From assembly GCF_014334325.1 (NCBI RefSeq), contig NZ_JACSET010000004.1, forward strand, positions 186,001-250,000: 64,000 nt of DNA, written 5' to 3'. A program made the translations under genes and the position numbers. Origin of the DNA: Treponema sp. Marseille-Q4130. GTDB taxonomy: Bacteria > Spirochaetota > Spirochaetia > Treponematales > Treponemataceae. The notes below the pieces were generated by a model. That model was not told where the DNA came from, searched no databases, and saw only the letters and a list, made by a program, of their open reading frames with translations. Within the stretch, counting starts at the first letter, position 1; every line of letters begins with the position of its first letter. Shown here piece by piece: positions 1 to 7,268 of this stretch.

Positions 1-232
1 AAACGAATTCGGTCGTCGATATTTCGATTTTTGAAATGTAGTCGAGTAAAATCAAATGTTGGACGGACTGAGGATAAAATTTATTAAAAAAGATACCGTA
101 TTCGTCGGCATTGTCCGCAAGTCTGAAACGAAGGAGCTTTTTTTTGCGGCTTATAAAATAAGAAGCACCGTCCTCCGTCAATATGATTTTCAGCGGTAAA
201 CCGAACATAATTTTTTTTTCAGTCGTACTCAT
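1..232 (-). CDS. Hypothetical protein, N-terminal part only
   Basis: An open frame starts at an ATG at 232 on the minus strand and runs off the left edge with 77 uninterrupted codons. It begins MSTTEKKIMFGLPLKI and has no signal peptide or membrane segment. A weak GGA purine stretch lies about 10 bases before the ATG. The gene diverges from the membrane-protein gene at 324. The visible part alternates charged and hydrophobic residues as a soluble domain would, but I do not recognise the family. The rest of the gene lies outside the window. Confidence 0.6.
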   Translation of the reverse strand, partial: MSTTEKKIMFGLPLKIILTEDGASYFISRKKKLLRFRLADNADEYGIFFNKFYPQSVQHLILLDYISKIEISTTEFV

Positions 233-323
233 AGTTTTTTTCCAATCGTTTACATTTGCCAATGTGCAGTATTATATACAATAGGACTTGCATTGTAAAC
301 ACGTTATACAATACACTGACGGC

Positions 324-2315
324 ATGAAAACGAAGCGCTTCGCACTGTGTTTTTTTATCGGTATTTTCGCTTCCGTATCCCTGTGCGCGCAAAACGAAGT
401 GCACGGACGCGAACTCTGCCGCGAAACGGCTTCTTTTCTGTCTTCGTTCGGTTTACGTACAGTAAGCGATGCCCTCGTATCGGGCGGACAAAACGATTTT
501 CCGTACAACGTCTACGTCCGCATTCCCGCATCCGAAAAGACTACCGTTTCAAACGGACGCAAAAGACTCATCCTCGCCTTTACGATGGAAGACGCGTACG
601 TCCACCGCGATTTTTTTACGCCGTTTTTGCAGAGCGTAAAAGAAATCAAAAGCGACTCGGATATCATCCTGCTTTTTTCTTACGGAGACGAAAAGATCGA
701 TGCAGGCATACCACAGATAAAAGGTACCGACGCTTTCGCGAAAAACATCGAAACGCCGGACGATTATGCGGCCGTGTGCGTCGATTTCGACGCCCGAAAA
801 AAAGCGGCAATCGAACCGGGAGGCGAAGGCACTGTTTCCCCCGATTGGCTCGTGCTGCGCCTCATCCGCGCGTGCGATGAAAACGCCATCCCCTATGTCC
901 TCCGCGGCGGCGGACTCAATTCGCTCTTCCGCCTCTCCCTCCTCGAAAGCGATGAGCGCTCGTCTTTTTTTCTTACGCGCGAAATCCCGTGCGTATCGAT
1001 TTCGCTTTCTCCCGACAGCGAAAATGCAATTCCGCTTTTGATATCCTTCGTTTCTGCGTACACGGCGGCAGGAACGGAAAGCTGGGACAGGCACTATATA
1101 CTCATTCCGACGGGCACGTCGATCGTCGACTTCGATGAGCGATTTATCGTGCTGTGTTTTATGGGTATCGCATTCGTAAGTCTTTTTATTCTTTGCGAAT
1201 TTTCGTTTATCGCCGACAAAAAAAACAGAAAAAACATACGACGCGACGTAGTGCATCTGTGGTACATAATCCCGCTCACCGCCCTTATCGCGTCTCTTTC
1301 GTTTCAGGCAAGTCAAATATTTACACATTTTTTGTCGAATGTATTCGGCATCGGTACACTCGTGCAGTTCATCCTAAAAGTCGCCGCAGCCTTTATCATC
1401 GTGACCATTCTCTACCTTTTTCAAATACGCCGGCAAGGCATACTCAAAAAACAAGCCTACGCCTATGTCCTCACGCTCGCTTCCGTCGTCAATATTTTTA
1501 TCTTTGCCGCCGTTGACATATCGCTTTTTTTTCTCTTTACGATGGAATACGTTGTTACGTATTTGTCGCGGCCGTTCAAGCGTACCGGTTCCCTTATCGC
1601 GCTTTTTTTTCTGATGGGGATCCCCTTTTTGCCCTACGTCGTGCAGATAATTAATTTCGGCCGCGCAAACGCATTCCGCACCGTCGCGTACAGTCCGTTT
1701 CCGATAAATGTACTCCTCGCCTTTCTCTTTCTTCCGTTTTTAATACAGTGGTTCCGCATCATAGCGCGCATGAACGAAAGGTGGCAAAACACATCACTCA
1801 CCGTTGTCGGTATGCGCATACGCAATGCTGTCCTATCCCTCACGGCTATTGCAATAATCACGACTTTGATTTTTACGGCGATCACCTATATTCCCGACCG
1901 TTTCGATACCGGAGACAAAAGACGATTCACGTTTAGAAGCGATATACGAGAGGCGGATGAAAACCGCATTTCGTGCAGCGTAAGCGACAGAACTTTTTTC
2001 GGCGACACATCGCGCCGCATCGTCGTGCGGATCGGAAAAAATGCCGTCCTGTGCTCCGTCACGCTTGAAGGCGCATCGCGAAATCCCGTACTCTACTCCG
2101 ACTCCGAATACGTTTCCGATACGGGCACGAACACCGATACTTTTGCGATCCCGCCGTACCCGCCCGAAACGCTCGTCTTTGTATATACCGCCGATACTTC
2201 GGCTTCGACGACGGTAAAAGTGAGTGCGCTCTACGAAGCAGGCAAAAAAAACGCATACGTCAAAAGCACGTACACTTTCGATATTCCTTCTCAAAAAAGC
2301 GGCGGCTTTTCATGA
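324..2315 (+). CDS. Polytopic membrane protein with large extracytoplasmic N-terminal domain
   Basis: A protein of 663 residues if read from the ATG at 324. That start gives a clean signal peptide (MKTKRFALCFFIGIFASVSL, cleavage near CAQ), which a TTG 36 bases upstream would not. Residues of about 25-270 form an extracytoplasmic domain, followed by about eight hydrophobic segments (roughly 275-560) and a C-terminal extracytoplasmic tail of about 110 residues. An outer alpha/beta domain joined to a membrane bundle recalls M28-peptidase/ERMP1-type layouts, but I see no convincing metal ligands, so this is only a guess. Its stop overlaps the dinB start by 4 bp (ATGA), implying translational coupling. 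Function unknown. Confidence 0.85.
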   Translation: MKTKRFALCFFIGIFASVSLCAQNEVHGRELCRETASFLSSFGLRTVSDALVSGGQNDFPYNVYVRIPASEKTTVSNGRKRLILAFTMEDAYVHRDFFTPFLQSVKEIKSDSDIILLFSYGDEKIDAGIPQIKGTDAFAKNIETPDDYAAVCVDFDARKKAAIEPGGEGTVSPDWLVLRLIRACDENAIPYVLRGGGLNSLFRLSLLESDERSSFFLTREIPCVSISLSPDSENAIPLLISFVSAYTAAGTESWDRHYILIPTGTSIVDFDERFIVLCFMGIAFVSLFILCEFSFIADKKNRKNIRRDVVHLWYIIPLTALIASLSFQASQIFTHFLSNVFGIGTLVQFILKVAAAFIIVTILYLFQIRRQGILKKQAYAYVLTLASVVNIFIFAAVDISLFFLFTMEYVVTYLSRPFKRTGSLIALFFLMGIPFLPYVVQIINFGRANAFRTVAYSPFPINVLLAFLFLPFLIQWFRIIARMNERWQNTSLTVVGMRIRNAVLSLTAIAIITTLIFTAITYIPDRFDTGDKRRFTFRSDIREADENRISCSVSDRTFFGDTSRRIVVRIGKNAVLCSVTLEGASRNPVLYSDSEYVSDTGTNTDTFAIPPYPPETLVFVYTADTSASTTVKVSALYEAGKKNAYVKSTYTFDIPSQKSGGFS

Positions 2316-3514
2316 CAAAGCGCTTTCTCCACGTCGACATCGACGCCTTTTTCGCTTCAGTCGAACAGCTCGACAACCCCGCTCTCCGCGGAAAACCCGT
2401 GATCGTCGGAGGGCTGCCCGGCGAACGGCGGGCTGTCGTTTCGACAGCATCCTACGAAGCGCGCGTATACGGCGTCCATTCGGCAATGCCCGTCGCCGAA
2501 GCGTACCGGCTCTGCCCTTCGGGCATCTACCTGCACGGAAGACATGAGCGCTATCACGAAGTCTCCGCTCGGATCATGGATATATTCTGCGAATATTCTC
2601 CCGACGTCGAGCAGATTTCCATCGACGAAGCTTTTATCGATTTGACGGGCACCGAGCTTCTTTTCGGAGATCCCGAACAAACCGCGCTCCGCTTGAAAAA
2701 AGAAGTACGCGATACGACGGGACTCACCGTGTCGATAGGACTTGCAAGTACGAAATACATCGCAAAGCTCGCATCCGAAATGTCGAAGCCCGATGGATTT
2801 TTTGAAGTCAAACCGGGAGACGAAGAGCGCTTTATGCTTTCGCTGCCGCTAAAAAAAATATGGGGCATCGGACACAAAACGCTTTCGCGCATCAATCAAG
2901 CGGGCATCTTTACCGCGCGCGATCTTCGGGAAAAAAGCGAAGAACTGCTTTGCGTACTGTTCGGAAAAGCCGCAGGCAATTTTTTATACAACGTCGTGCG
3001 CGGAAGAGAACCCGACACTTTTATGAGAGACGCCGCTTCCCATTCGCTGAGTTCCGAAAAAACTTTCGCATACGACCTCACCGACACATACGCGATAAAA
3101 ACCGCAATCATGGAACTCTCGCACACCGTCATGTTTCGCATGCGGCGAGAAGCTTATACGAGCAAAACCGTTTTTATAAAAATACGCTACGAAGATTTTA
3201 CAACCGTTTCCGCCCGCGAAACTTCAACGTCAAAGATAACGTCGATCGACGACCTCTATACGCGAGCGTGCGCTCTGTTTGAAAAAAAATACGAATCGGG
3301 ACGCGGCATACGCCTCATCGGAATCGGCGCCGATCACATAAGCGGCGCATCGGAGCCGCACCAGGAAGAGCTCTTCGATTTCGGAGAAAAGAAAAAAGAA
3401 GCCGTCGAAAACGCGATCCTCGATTTGGCAAAAAAACACCCCGACGTCAAAGTGCATAAAGCGCGCCTCCTCGCAGGAGAAAAAACCGCACGCGCGGAAA
3501 CGCTGAAGAAATAA
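2312..3514 (+). CDS. dinB: DNA polymerase IV (Y-family translesion polymerase)
   Basis: 400 residues, close to the usual length for Pol IV. The N-terminus MTKRFLHVDIDAFFASVEQ carries the DxD metal motif and the steric-gate region. The palm motif SIDEAFIDLTG near residue 110 supplies the second acidic pair. Helix-hairpin-helix/thumb sequence (KIWGIGHKTLSRINQAGI) follows and the little-finger domain ends near residue 345. The enzyme copies damaged DNA with low fidelity. It is the second gene of a two-gene unit, its ATG overlapping the previous stop. No LexA-like operator was recognised in front of the unit. The last 50 residues are a charged tail; no clear beta-clamp-binding pentapeptide was identified with confidence. 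Confidence 0.96.
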   Translation: MTKRFLHVDIDAFFASVEQLDNPALRGKPVIVGGLPGERRAVVSTASYEARVYGVHSAMPVAEAYRLCPSGIYLHGRHERYHEVSARIMDIFCEYSPDVEQISIDEAFIDLTGTELLFGDPEQTALRLKKEVRDTTGLTVSIGLASTKYIAKLASEMSKPDGFFEVKPGDEERFMLSLPLKKIWGIGHKTLSRINQAGIFTARDLREKSEELLCVLFGKAAGNFLYNVVRGREPDTFMRDAASHSLSSEKTFAYDLTDTYAIKTAIMELSHTVMFRMRREAYTSKTVFIKIRYEDFTTVSARETSTSKITSIDDLYTRACALFEKKYESGRGIRLIGIGADHISGASEPHQEELFDFGEKKKEAVENAILDLAKKHPDVKVHKARLLAGEKTARAETLKK

Positions 3515-3555
3515 AAATAATTATAAGGGCGAATATTACGAAACGATTGAACATT

Positions 3556-3933
3556 ATGAAAAAGAAAAAGATAATAATTTTTTATATATCCGCGTTTTTT
3601 ATTTTATTCGCAGGCTGTTTTTTACTTGAATATATCACGTCCGTCGAAAAGCCGAGTCCGATATATCTCATACGGGAAGGTTTTCTCAAATACATTACCG
3701 TTTTTCCGTTGGCTGCCTTTTTTCCGGAAATCACAACGACATTACTTTTTTTTAAGGACACGATTATAGTCGTGTTGATAGGATTATGTATTCTTACGGG
3801 AATTGCCGCACCCGTATTTTTATCTTTGAAAAAGAACAAGCTTTTTCCGTACAATATAGTGTTTATCCTATCCCTCGCCGCGTACTTTTTTGTCGGGCTC
3901 TTATGCTTCGGATTGAGGTACGGGGAATTGTGA
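3556..3933 (+). CDS. Small membrane protein, unknown function
   Basis: 125 residues from the ATG at 3556 (MKKKKIIIFYISAFFILFAG); a TTG nine bases earlier would add only three residues. Three hydrophobic stretches (about 5-25, 60-85, 95-115) suggest an inner-membrane protein with a lysine-rich cytoplasmic start. It follows dinB by about 40 bases but is much more AT-rich, so it may not belong to the same unit. No family recognised. Confidence 0.6.
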   Translation: MKKKKIIIFYISAFFILFAGCFLLEYITSVEKPSPIYLIREGFLKYITVFPLAAFFPEITTTLLFFKDTIIVVLIGLCILTGIAAPVFLSLKKNKLFPYNIVFILSLAAYFFVGLLCFGLRYGEL

Positions 3934-3943
3934 GTACTGTAAA

Positions 3944-4378
3944 TTATACAGAAGAAAGAATTTGCTTTTTTTCCTCTTGTGTAAATTGCTCTAAATACTC
4001 TTCCTTAAAAACATAAATAACCTTACCGTTTATTAATTTTGGAAATTTTAAACGCCCGGATTTATATTCAGCCCACAAAGTTTGTGAATTAACAGAATAA
4101 CCTTTTAAAATAAAAAGTTTTAGCAACCATTTGAATGTTTTTATTTCCGAAATCGGCAACAGAAACAATGCCATCGTATAAACAATTACAGGTTTTTTAT
4201 TTTTAAGAAGTTTCACAAACAAATCAAATCTCTTGCAATAAATCAGTTCACAAATTTTTTTTATGGAAAAATCGAAAGCTTTATTTGTTTTTTTTATATT
4301 TCCACAAGAATCGACCTCTGTTCGGTAAAATTCCATCTTTTCAATAATAATATGAACATCGTTATTTGAGAGATTCAA
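3944..4378 (-). CDS. AT-rich hypothetical protein
   Basis: Up to 144 residues on the minus strand. The longest form starts with TTG at 4378; an ATG at 4336 (MEFYRTEVDSC) would give 130 residues, and neither has a strong Shine-Dalgarno. The protein is rich in Lys, Ile and Phe, mostly alpha-helical in appearance, and ends EEYLEQFTQEEKKQILSSV. Base composition is clearly more AT-rich than the flanking housekeeping genes, which points to acquired DNA. The middle (SEIKTFKWLLKLFILKGYS) could be a small helical DNA-binding or effector domain, but no family is recognised. Confidence 0.5.
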   Translation of the reverse strand: MNLSNNDVHIIIEKMEFYRTEVDSCGNIKKTNKAFDFSIKKICELIYCKRFDLFVKLLKNKKPVIVYTMALFLLPISEIKTFKWLLKLFILKGYSVNSQTLWAEYKSGRLKFPKLINGKVIYVFKEEYLEQFTQEEKKQILSSV

Positions 4379-4460
4379 TTTTAGCTTCTACCTTTTTAGC
4401 AAACTCTGTTAATTTTTGCAATCCGATTTTCCATTGGTTATCTCTCTTGCGATAGAAATT
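4362..4460 (-). pseudogene. Truncated coiled-coil ORF end, upstream of the AT-rich gene
   Basis: On the minus strand an open frame of 32 codons with no ATG ends at a TAA at 4362-4364. It encodes FYRKRDNQWKIGLQKLTEF followed by a Lys/Glu-rich helix, and it overlaps the TTG start of the next frame by 17 bases. It looks like the tail of a gene whose front is gone: an in-frame stop lies just upstream at 4461-4463. Together with the neighbouring AT-rich gene it may be the remnant of a two-gene insertion. Confidence 0.3.
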
Positions 4461-4665
4461 TTATAGTAAGTAAAATATCAATATTCATACATATTCAATA
4501 CAGCCAAAAAACGTCATTCGTAAATGCAATCATCAGTTTTTATTCCAATTATAAAATAATTTTGTCGGATCACGCATAAATGATAAATTATATAAACGCG
4601 AATCCTGCACGGCATCGGTATACGGTTCGGTAATAATAAGGTATAACAAAAAAAATATCGCTATC
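4461..4665. other. AT-rich intergenic stretch without recognisable gene
   Basis: About 200 bases of AT-rich sequence between the decayed frame and the tRNA-Val promoter. No open frame with a ribosome binding site, no clear hairpin and no repeat shared with the rest of the window was seen. Confidence 0.5.
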
Positions 4666-4694
4666 TTGACGAAACGCACGATATCCGATAGAGT
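4666..4694 (+). promoter_or_regulatory. Promoter of tRNA-Val
   Basis: TTGACG at 4666-4671 and TAGAGT at 4689-4694 are separated by exactly 17 bases, placing a start site near 4701, about 16 bases before the mature tRNA. Confidence 0.55.
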
Positions 4695-4716
4695 AATTAC
4701 TACACCGCTTTCGGGT

Positions 4717-4790
4717 GCGCGATTAGCTCAGTTGGTTAGAGTACAAGCATGACACGCTTGGGGTCACTAGTTCGATTCTAGTATCGCGCA
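4717..4790 (+). tRNA. tRNA-Val (anticodon GAC)
   Basis: The cloverleaf folds with acceptor GCGCGAT/ATCGCGC, D stem GCTC/GAGT, anticodon stem CAAGC/GCTTG with loop ATGACAC (anticodon GAC, reading GUC/GUU), and T arm ACTAG-TTCGATT-CTAGT. The discriminator is A and CCA is not encoded. The flanks are complementary: ACACCGCTT at 4702-4710 can pair with AAGCGGTGT at 4796-4804, which is directly followed by a T run. Confidence 0.93.
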
Positions 4791-4806
4791 TCGGGAAGCG
4801 GTGTTT

Positions 4807-5796
4807 TTATTCGAACGGATAGCGCACGCCGAAGATCCGCCTGATTTCATCCATCAATTCCATCATGTGCAACGTTTCGGAAAGCGGCATCGAAGGGCAT
4901 TCGATTTTGCCCACTTCTATCGCGTCCGCCGCTTCAATGAGTTCATATTCATAGCCTGTCAGCTGCGCGGGACACGCTTCCTCTTTTACCAATGTGCGCT
5001 CTTTATTAAAAACGCTTATCTTCTGCGGATTGTTGATGTTTTCGATTTGTATAAATCCGTCCGTGCAGTAAATCATCCCGTAGCGGTCGGAGACCGCGTC
5101 TGCTCCTGCGGCAAGGATCGCGGTCCGGCCGTCGTTTTCATACGTAAGCGTGATGCTGTCGTGTATGTCCACCCCTGCCGCATTCTTTTGGCAAACAGCC
5201 TGCACTCCGTCCGAACGGCCGAAAATCATTTCGGCAAAATTGAGCGCATAGATGCCGACATCAAGGAGCGCACCGCCTGCGAGTTCGGGGCGAACGATGC
5301 GCTCTTTGTGCAGGATACTGTAGCTCAAATTCGCCGTAAGCATTTTCGCTTCTCCCGCGATCTTCGACGCAACCGCCTCTGCGATGATGTTTCGCATCGG
5401 CTGGTAGCGCGTCCAAATCGCTTCGGCAAGCAAAAGTTTTTTTTCGCGCGCAAGGTCGACGACAAGTTTCGCTTCGGCGGCGTTTACGGTAAACGCTTTT
5501 TCGCAGAGGACGTGCTTTCCGCCTTCAAGGCAGAGCCGTATGTGCCGGGCGTGATGCGAATGCGGCGTCGCGATATACACGAGATCGACTGAGGGATCGG
5601 AGACGAGCGCTTCATACGATGCGAACGATTTTTCCGCGCCGTATTCGGCGGCAAAAGCGCGCCCTTTTTCCGCGCTGCGAGATGCGACGCCGTACAGTTC
5701 GACGCGATGGATACCGCGCTCGCGCATCATACGGATCGTCTTTGCGATGACGGCAGCGATACGCCCCGCACCGATAATTCCCATGCGTATCATCAA
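4807..5796 (-). CDS. Gfo/Idh/MocA-family NAD(P)-dependent oxidoreductase
   Basis: 329 residues, the normal size for this family. The N-terminal Rossmann fold has the glycine motif MGIIGAGRIAAVIAKTI; HSHHARHIRLCLEGGKHVLCEKAF carries the family EKP-like site as EKAF at about residue 98. The C-terminal half is the alpha/beta substrate-binding domain (GGALLDVGIYALNFAEMIFG). These enzymes oxidise or reduce sugars, inositols or pyrrolic substrates using NAD(P); the substrate cannot be read from sequence. The gene converges with tRNA-Val, its stop falling inside the T run after the tRNA. MMIRM offers two ATGs; the second (5793) fits the fold equally well. A dispersed hairpin element lies immediately upstream. 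Confidence 0.9.
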   Translation of the reverse strand: MMIRMGIIGAGRIAAVIAKTIRMMRERGIHRVELYGVASRSAEKGRAFAAEYGAEKSFASYEALVSDPSVDLVYIATPHSHHARHIRLCLEGGKHVLCEKAFTVNAAEAKLVVDLAREKKLLLAEAIWTRYQPMRNIIAEAVASKIAGEAKMLTANLSYSILHKERIVRPELAGGALLDVGIYALNFAEMIFGRSDGVQAVCQKNAAGVDIHDSITLTYENDGRTAILAAGADAVSDRYGMIYCTDGFIQIENINNPQKISVFNKERTLVKEEACPAQLTGYEYELIEAADAIEVGKIECPSMPLSETLHMMELMDEIRRIFGVRYPFE

Positions 5797-5810
5797 AACA
5801 CTCCTTAAAA

Positions 5811-5872
5811 TGCGGCATTGCAGGAAATATCAACTTCCGAAAATGCCGCATTAGTGCGCGAAAGCGCACACG
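5811..5872 (+). repeat. Dispersed hairpin element, copy 1 (short form)
   Basis: Hairpin A has an outer stem TGCGGCATT (5811-5819) pairing with AATGCCGCA (5842-5850) around a conserved inner GGAAA/TTCC part. Hairpin B follows: GTGCGC-gaaa-GCGCAC (5854-5869) and then ACG. Related copies in the same internal order lie at 7133-7251 (opposite strand) and 35530-35652. This copy lacks the third hairpin and sits between two minus-strand genes. Confidence 0.75.
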
Positions 5873-5883
5873 TACATCCTCGT

Positions 5884-6135
5884 TTAAAATTTTTTCCCCA
5901 TGATCGCGCGGACGGCTGCGATAAAGATGCATGAGCCCGCAACGCCGATGATTATCGAAGAAGCGAATCCCCCTCCGCCGATATTAAGCGCATTCGCGAT
6001 GGCGGAACCCACGATTGAACCGATGATACCGATCAGGCAGTTTGTCCAAAAACCGTGTTTGCTTTTCATAAAAATTCCGGCAAGCCATCCGATGAGCGCG
6101 CCGATTACAATTGTAAAAATAATTATCATTACCAT
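5884..6135 (-). CDS. GlsB/YeaQ/YmgE-family small membrane protein
   Basis: 83 residues from the ATG at 6135, which has GAGG eight bases upstream; frames starting further upstream lack such a site. Three hydrophobic glycine-rich segments (IIIFTIVIGALIGWLAGIF, NCLIGIIGSIVGSAIANAL, SSIIIGVAGSCIFIAAVRAI) with the family signature of a short basic loop (MKSKHGFWTN) between the first two identify the transglycosylase-associated/YeaQ family. Family members are stress-induced inner-membrane proteins of unclear mechanism. It stands alone, about 90 bases behind the oxidoreductase gene. Confidence 0.88.
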   Translation of the reverse strand: MVMIIIFTIVIGALIGWLAGIFMKSKHGFWTNCLIGIIGSIVGSAIANALNIGGGGFASSIIIGVAGSCIFIAAVRAIMGKKF

Positions 6136-6273
6136 AACAATACCTCGCACACAGTATAACATAGGATTGGATTTTCGGCTATTTCACCGCAAGAATCGAT
6201 ACGGGTCTACGCAATTCGCGCGGACGGAACGCAATCCGCTCAGATGACCACATAAACAACAAAAAAATAATTC

Positions 6274-6302
6274 TTGACAGGTTTCGGCGGCGGGTTTATA
6301 AT
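6274..6302 (+). promoter_or_regulatory. Consensus sigma-70 type promoter of the deoR gene
   Basis: Perfect TTGACA (6274-6279) and perfect TATAAT (6297-6302) with a 17-base spacer. The predicted start near 6309 places the direct-repeat operator at 6312-6329 right over the initially transcribed region. Confidence 0.85.
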
Positions 6303-6311
6303 CAAACAAGT

Positions 6312-6329
6312 TCGAACATAATCGAACAT
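6312..6329 (+). promoter_or_regulatory. Putative DeoR-family operator
   Basis: Two direct copies of TCGAACAT start at 6312 and 6322, one helical turn apart, immediately downstream of the promoter. The first is also part of the palindrome GTTCGAAC. The half-site resembles those bound by GlpR-like DeoR regulators, and the position fits autorepression of the regulator gene that follows. Confidence 0.55.
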
Positions 6330-6345
6330 TAAGCAACATATAAAA

Positions 6346-7116
6346 ATGATGAAAAAAAATATGGAAAAAACACTGGAAATAGAACGAGAACGCTATATCT
6401 TGGACAAAATCAAAACCGCGGGATCAGTTCAAGTGGATGCTCTCGCAAAAGAACTCGACGTAAGCGCGATGACGATCCGCAGGGATTTGACGAGTTTAAA
6501 AACGCGCGGTCTCATCAACCGTTGTCACGGAGGGGCGATCATCAAACAGGAAACGCCGTATTACAACAAAAAAGTTTCCAACGCCGCCGAAAAATGCAGG
6601 ATTGCAAACGCGGCGATAAAATTTATTAATTCGAACGATACCGTCTTCCTCGATGCAGGAACGACGACGTATCAAATCGCGCAGCTCATCGCCGACAGAG
6701 AAGACGTAACAGTCATCACCGACGACTTGCAGATCGCAATGATGCTGTCGCAGAGCAGGACAAACGTATACGTCTGCGGCGGCTATATCCAAAAGACGAC
6801 CGGCTGCGTGATGGGTATGTTTGCCGAACAGATAATCGAAAACTTTCTCATCGACGCGGCGTTTATCGGAACGGCTGCAATCGATGAAGATTTTACCGTG
6901 CGCACGCCGACTCTCGAAAAAGTCGCGCTGAAGCGAAAGATCGTCGAAAACAGCGACCGCTCGTATCTCGTCGCAGACACAGAAAAATTCGATAAACGGG
7001 CGACGATAAAAATCAATACGCTTGCCGACTATACCGGTGTCATCACCGATAAAAAATTCACGGAAAAGGAGCTGACCGCGCTGCGCAAAAAACGCATCAA
7101 CGTGATCGCCGTGTAA
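6346..7116 (+). CDS. DeoR-family transcriptional regulator of the sugar-acid operon
   Basis: 256 residues. The N-terminal winged helix-turn-helix (VQVDALAKELDVSAMTIRRD, about residues 27-50) has the DeoR-type recognition helix. It is followed by the DeoRC sugar-phosphate sensor domain with the signature NDTVFLDAGTTTYQIAQLI and a later FIGTAAIDEDFTVRTPTLEK segment. Such proteins bind phosphorylated sugars through the C-terminal ISOCOT-like fold and repress neighbouring catabolic genes. Here the next three genes encode a sugar-acid kinase, a PdxA-like dehydrogenase and a GntP permease, so a phosphorylated four-carbon acid is a reasonable inducer (inference). A TTG/ATG choice is not an issue, though the ATG at 6361 is a possible second start. 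Confidence 0.93.
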   Translation: MMKKNMEKTLEIERERYILDKIKTAGSVQVDALAKELDVSAMTIRRDLTSLKTRGLINRCHGGAIIKQETPYYNKKVSNAAEKCRIANAAIKFINSNDTVFLDAGTTTYQIAQLIADREDVTVITDDLQIAMMLSQSRTNVYVCGGYIQKTTGCVMGMFAEQIIENFLIDAAFIGTAAIDEDFTVRTPTLEKVALKRKIVENSDRSYLVADTEKFDKRATIKINTLADYTGVITDKKFTEKELTALRKKRINVIAV

Positions 7117-7132
7117 AAGGTTTAAACGAGCC

Positions 7133-7251
7133 GCTGAAATAGCGCGTCTCGTTTAACTTCGAGTTTTCTTTCGAAAACTCGCTCATATACGTGTGCGCTC
7201 TCGCGCACCGCTGCGGCATTTTCGGAAGTTGACACTTCCTGCAATGCCGCA
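7133..7251 (-). repeat. Dispersed hairpin element, copy 2
   Basis: Read on the minus strand this contains hairpin A (outer stem TGCGGCATT/AATGCCGCA at 7212-7251, inner GGAAGT/ACTTCC), hairpin B (GTGCGC-gaga-GCGCAC, 7193-7208), hairpin C (CGAGTTTT/AAAACTCG, 7160-7181) and the tail GCGCTATTTCAGC. It fills the gap between the DeoR gene and the kinase gene and ends 17 bases before the kinase start, so it may affect expression of the downstream genes. Confidence 0.8.
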
Positions 7252-7268
7252 CTTCAAGGTAGGAAATT

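Noticed and set aside
347-880. Long alternative frames (also at 549-1328, 4801-5592, 12556-13527, 46857-47789, 58770-59972 and others)
   Set aside because: They are Arg/Phe-rich shadows of real genes on another frame, without ribosome sites or recognisable domains.
324-2315. Functional M28 metallopeptidase
   Set aside because: The overall layout is reminiscent, but no set of metal-binding His/Asp/Glu residues could be identified.
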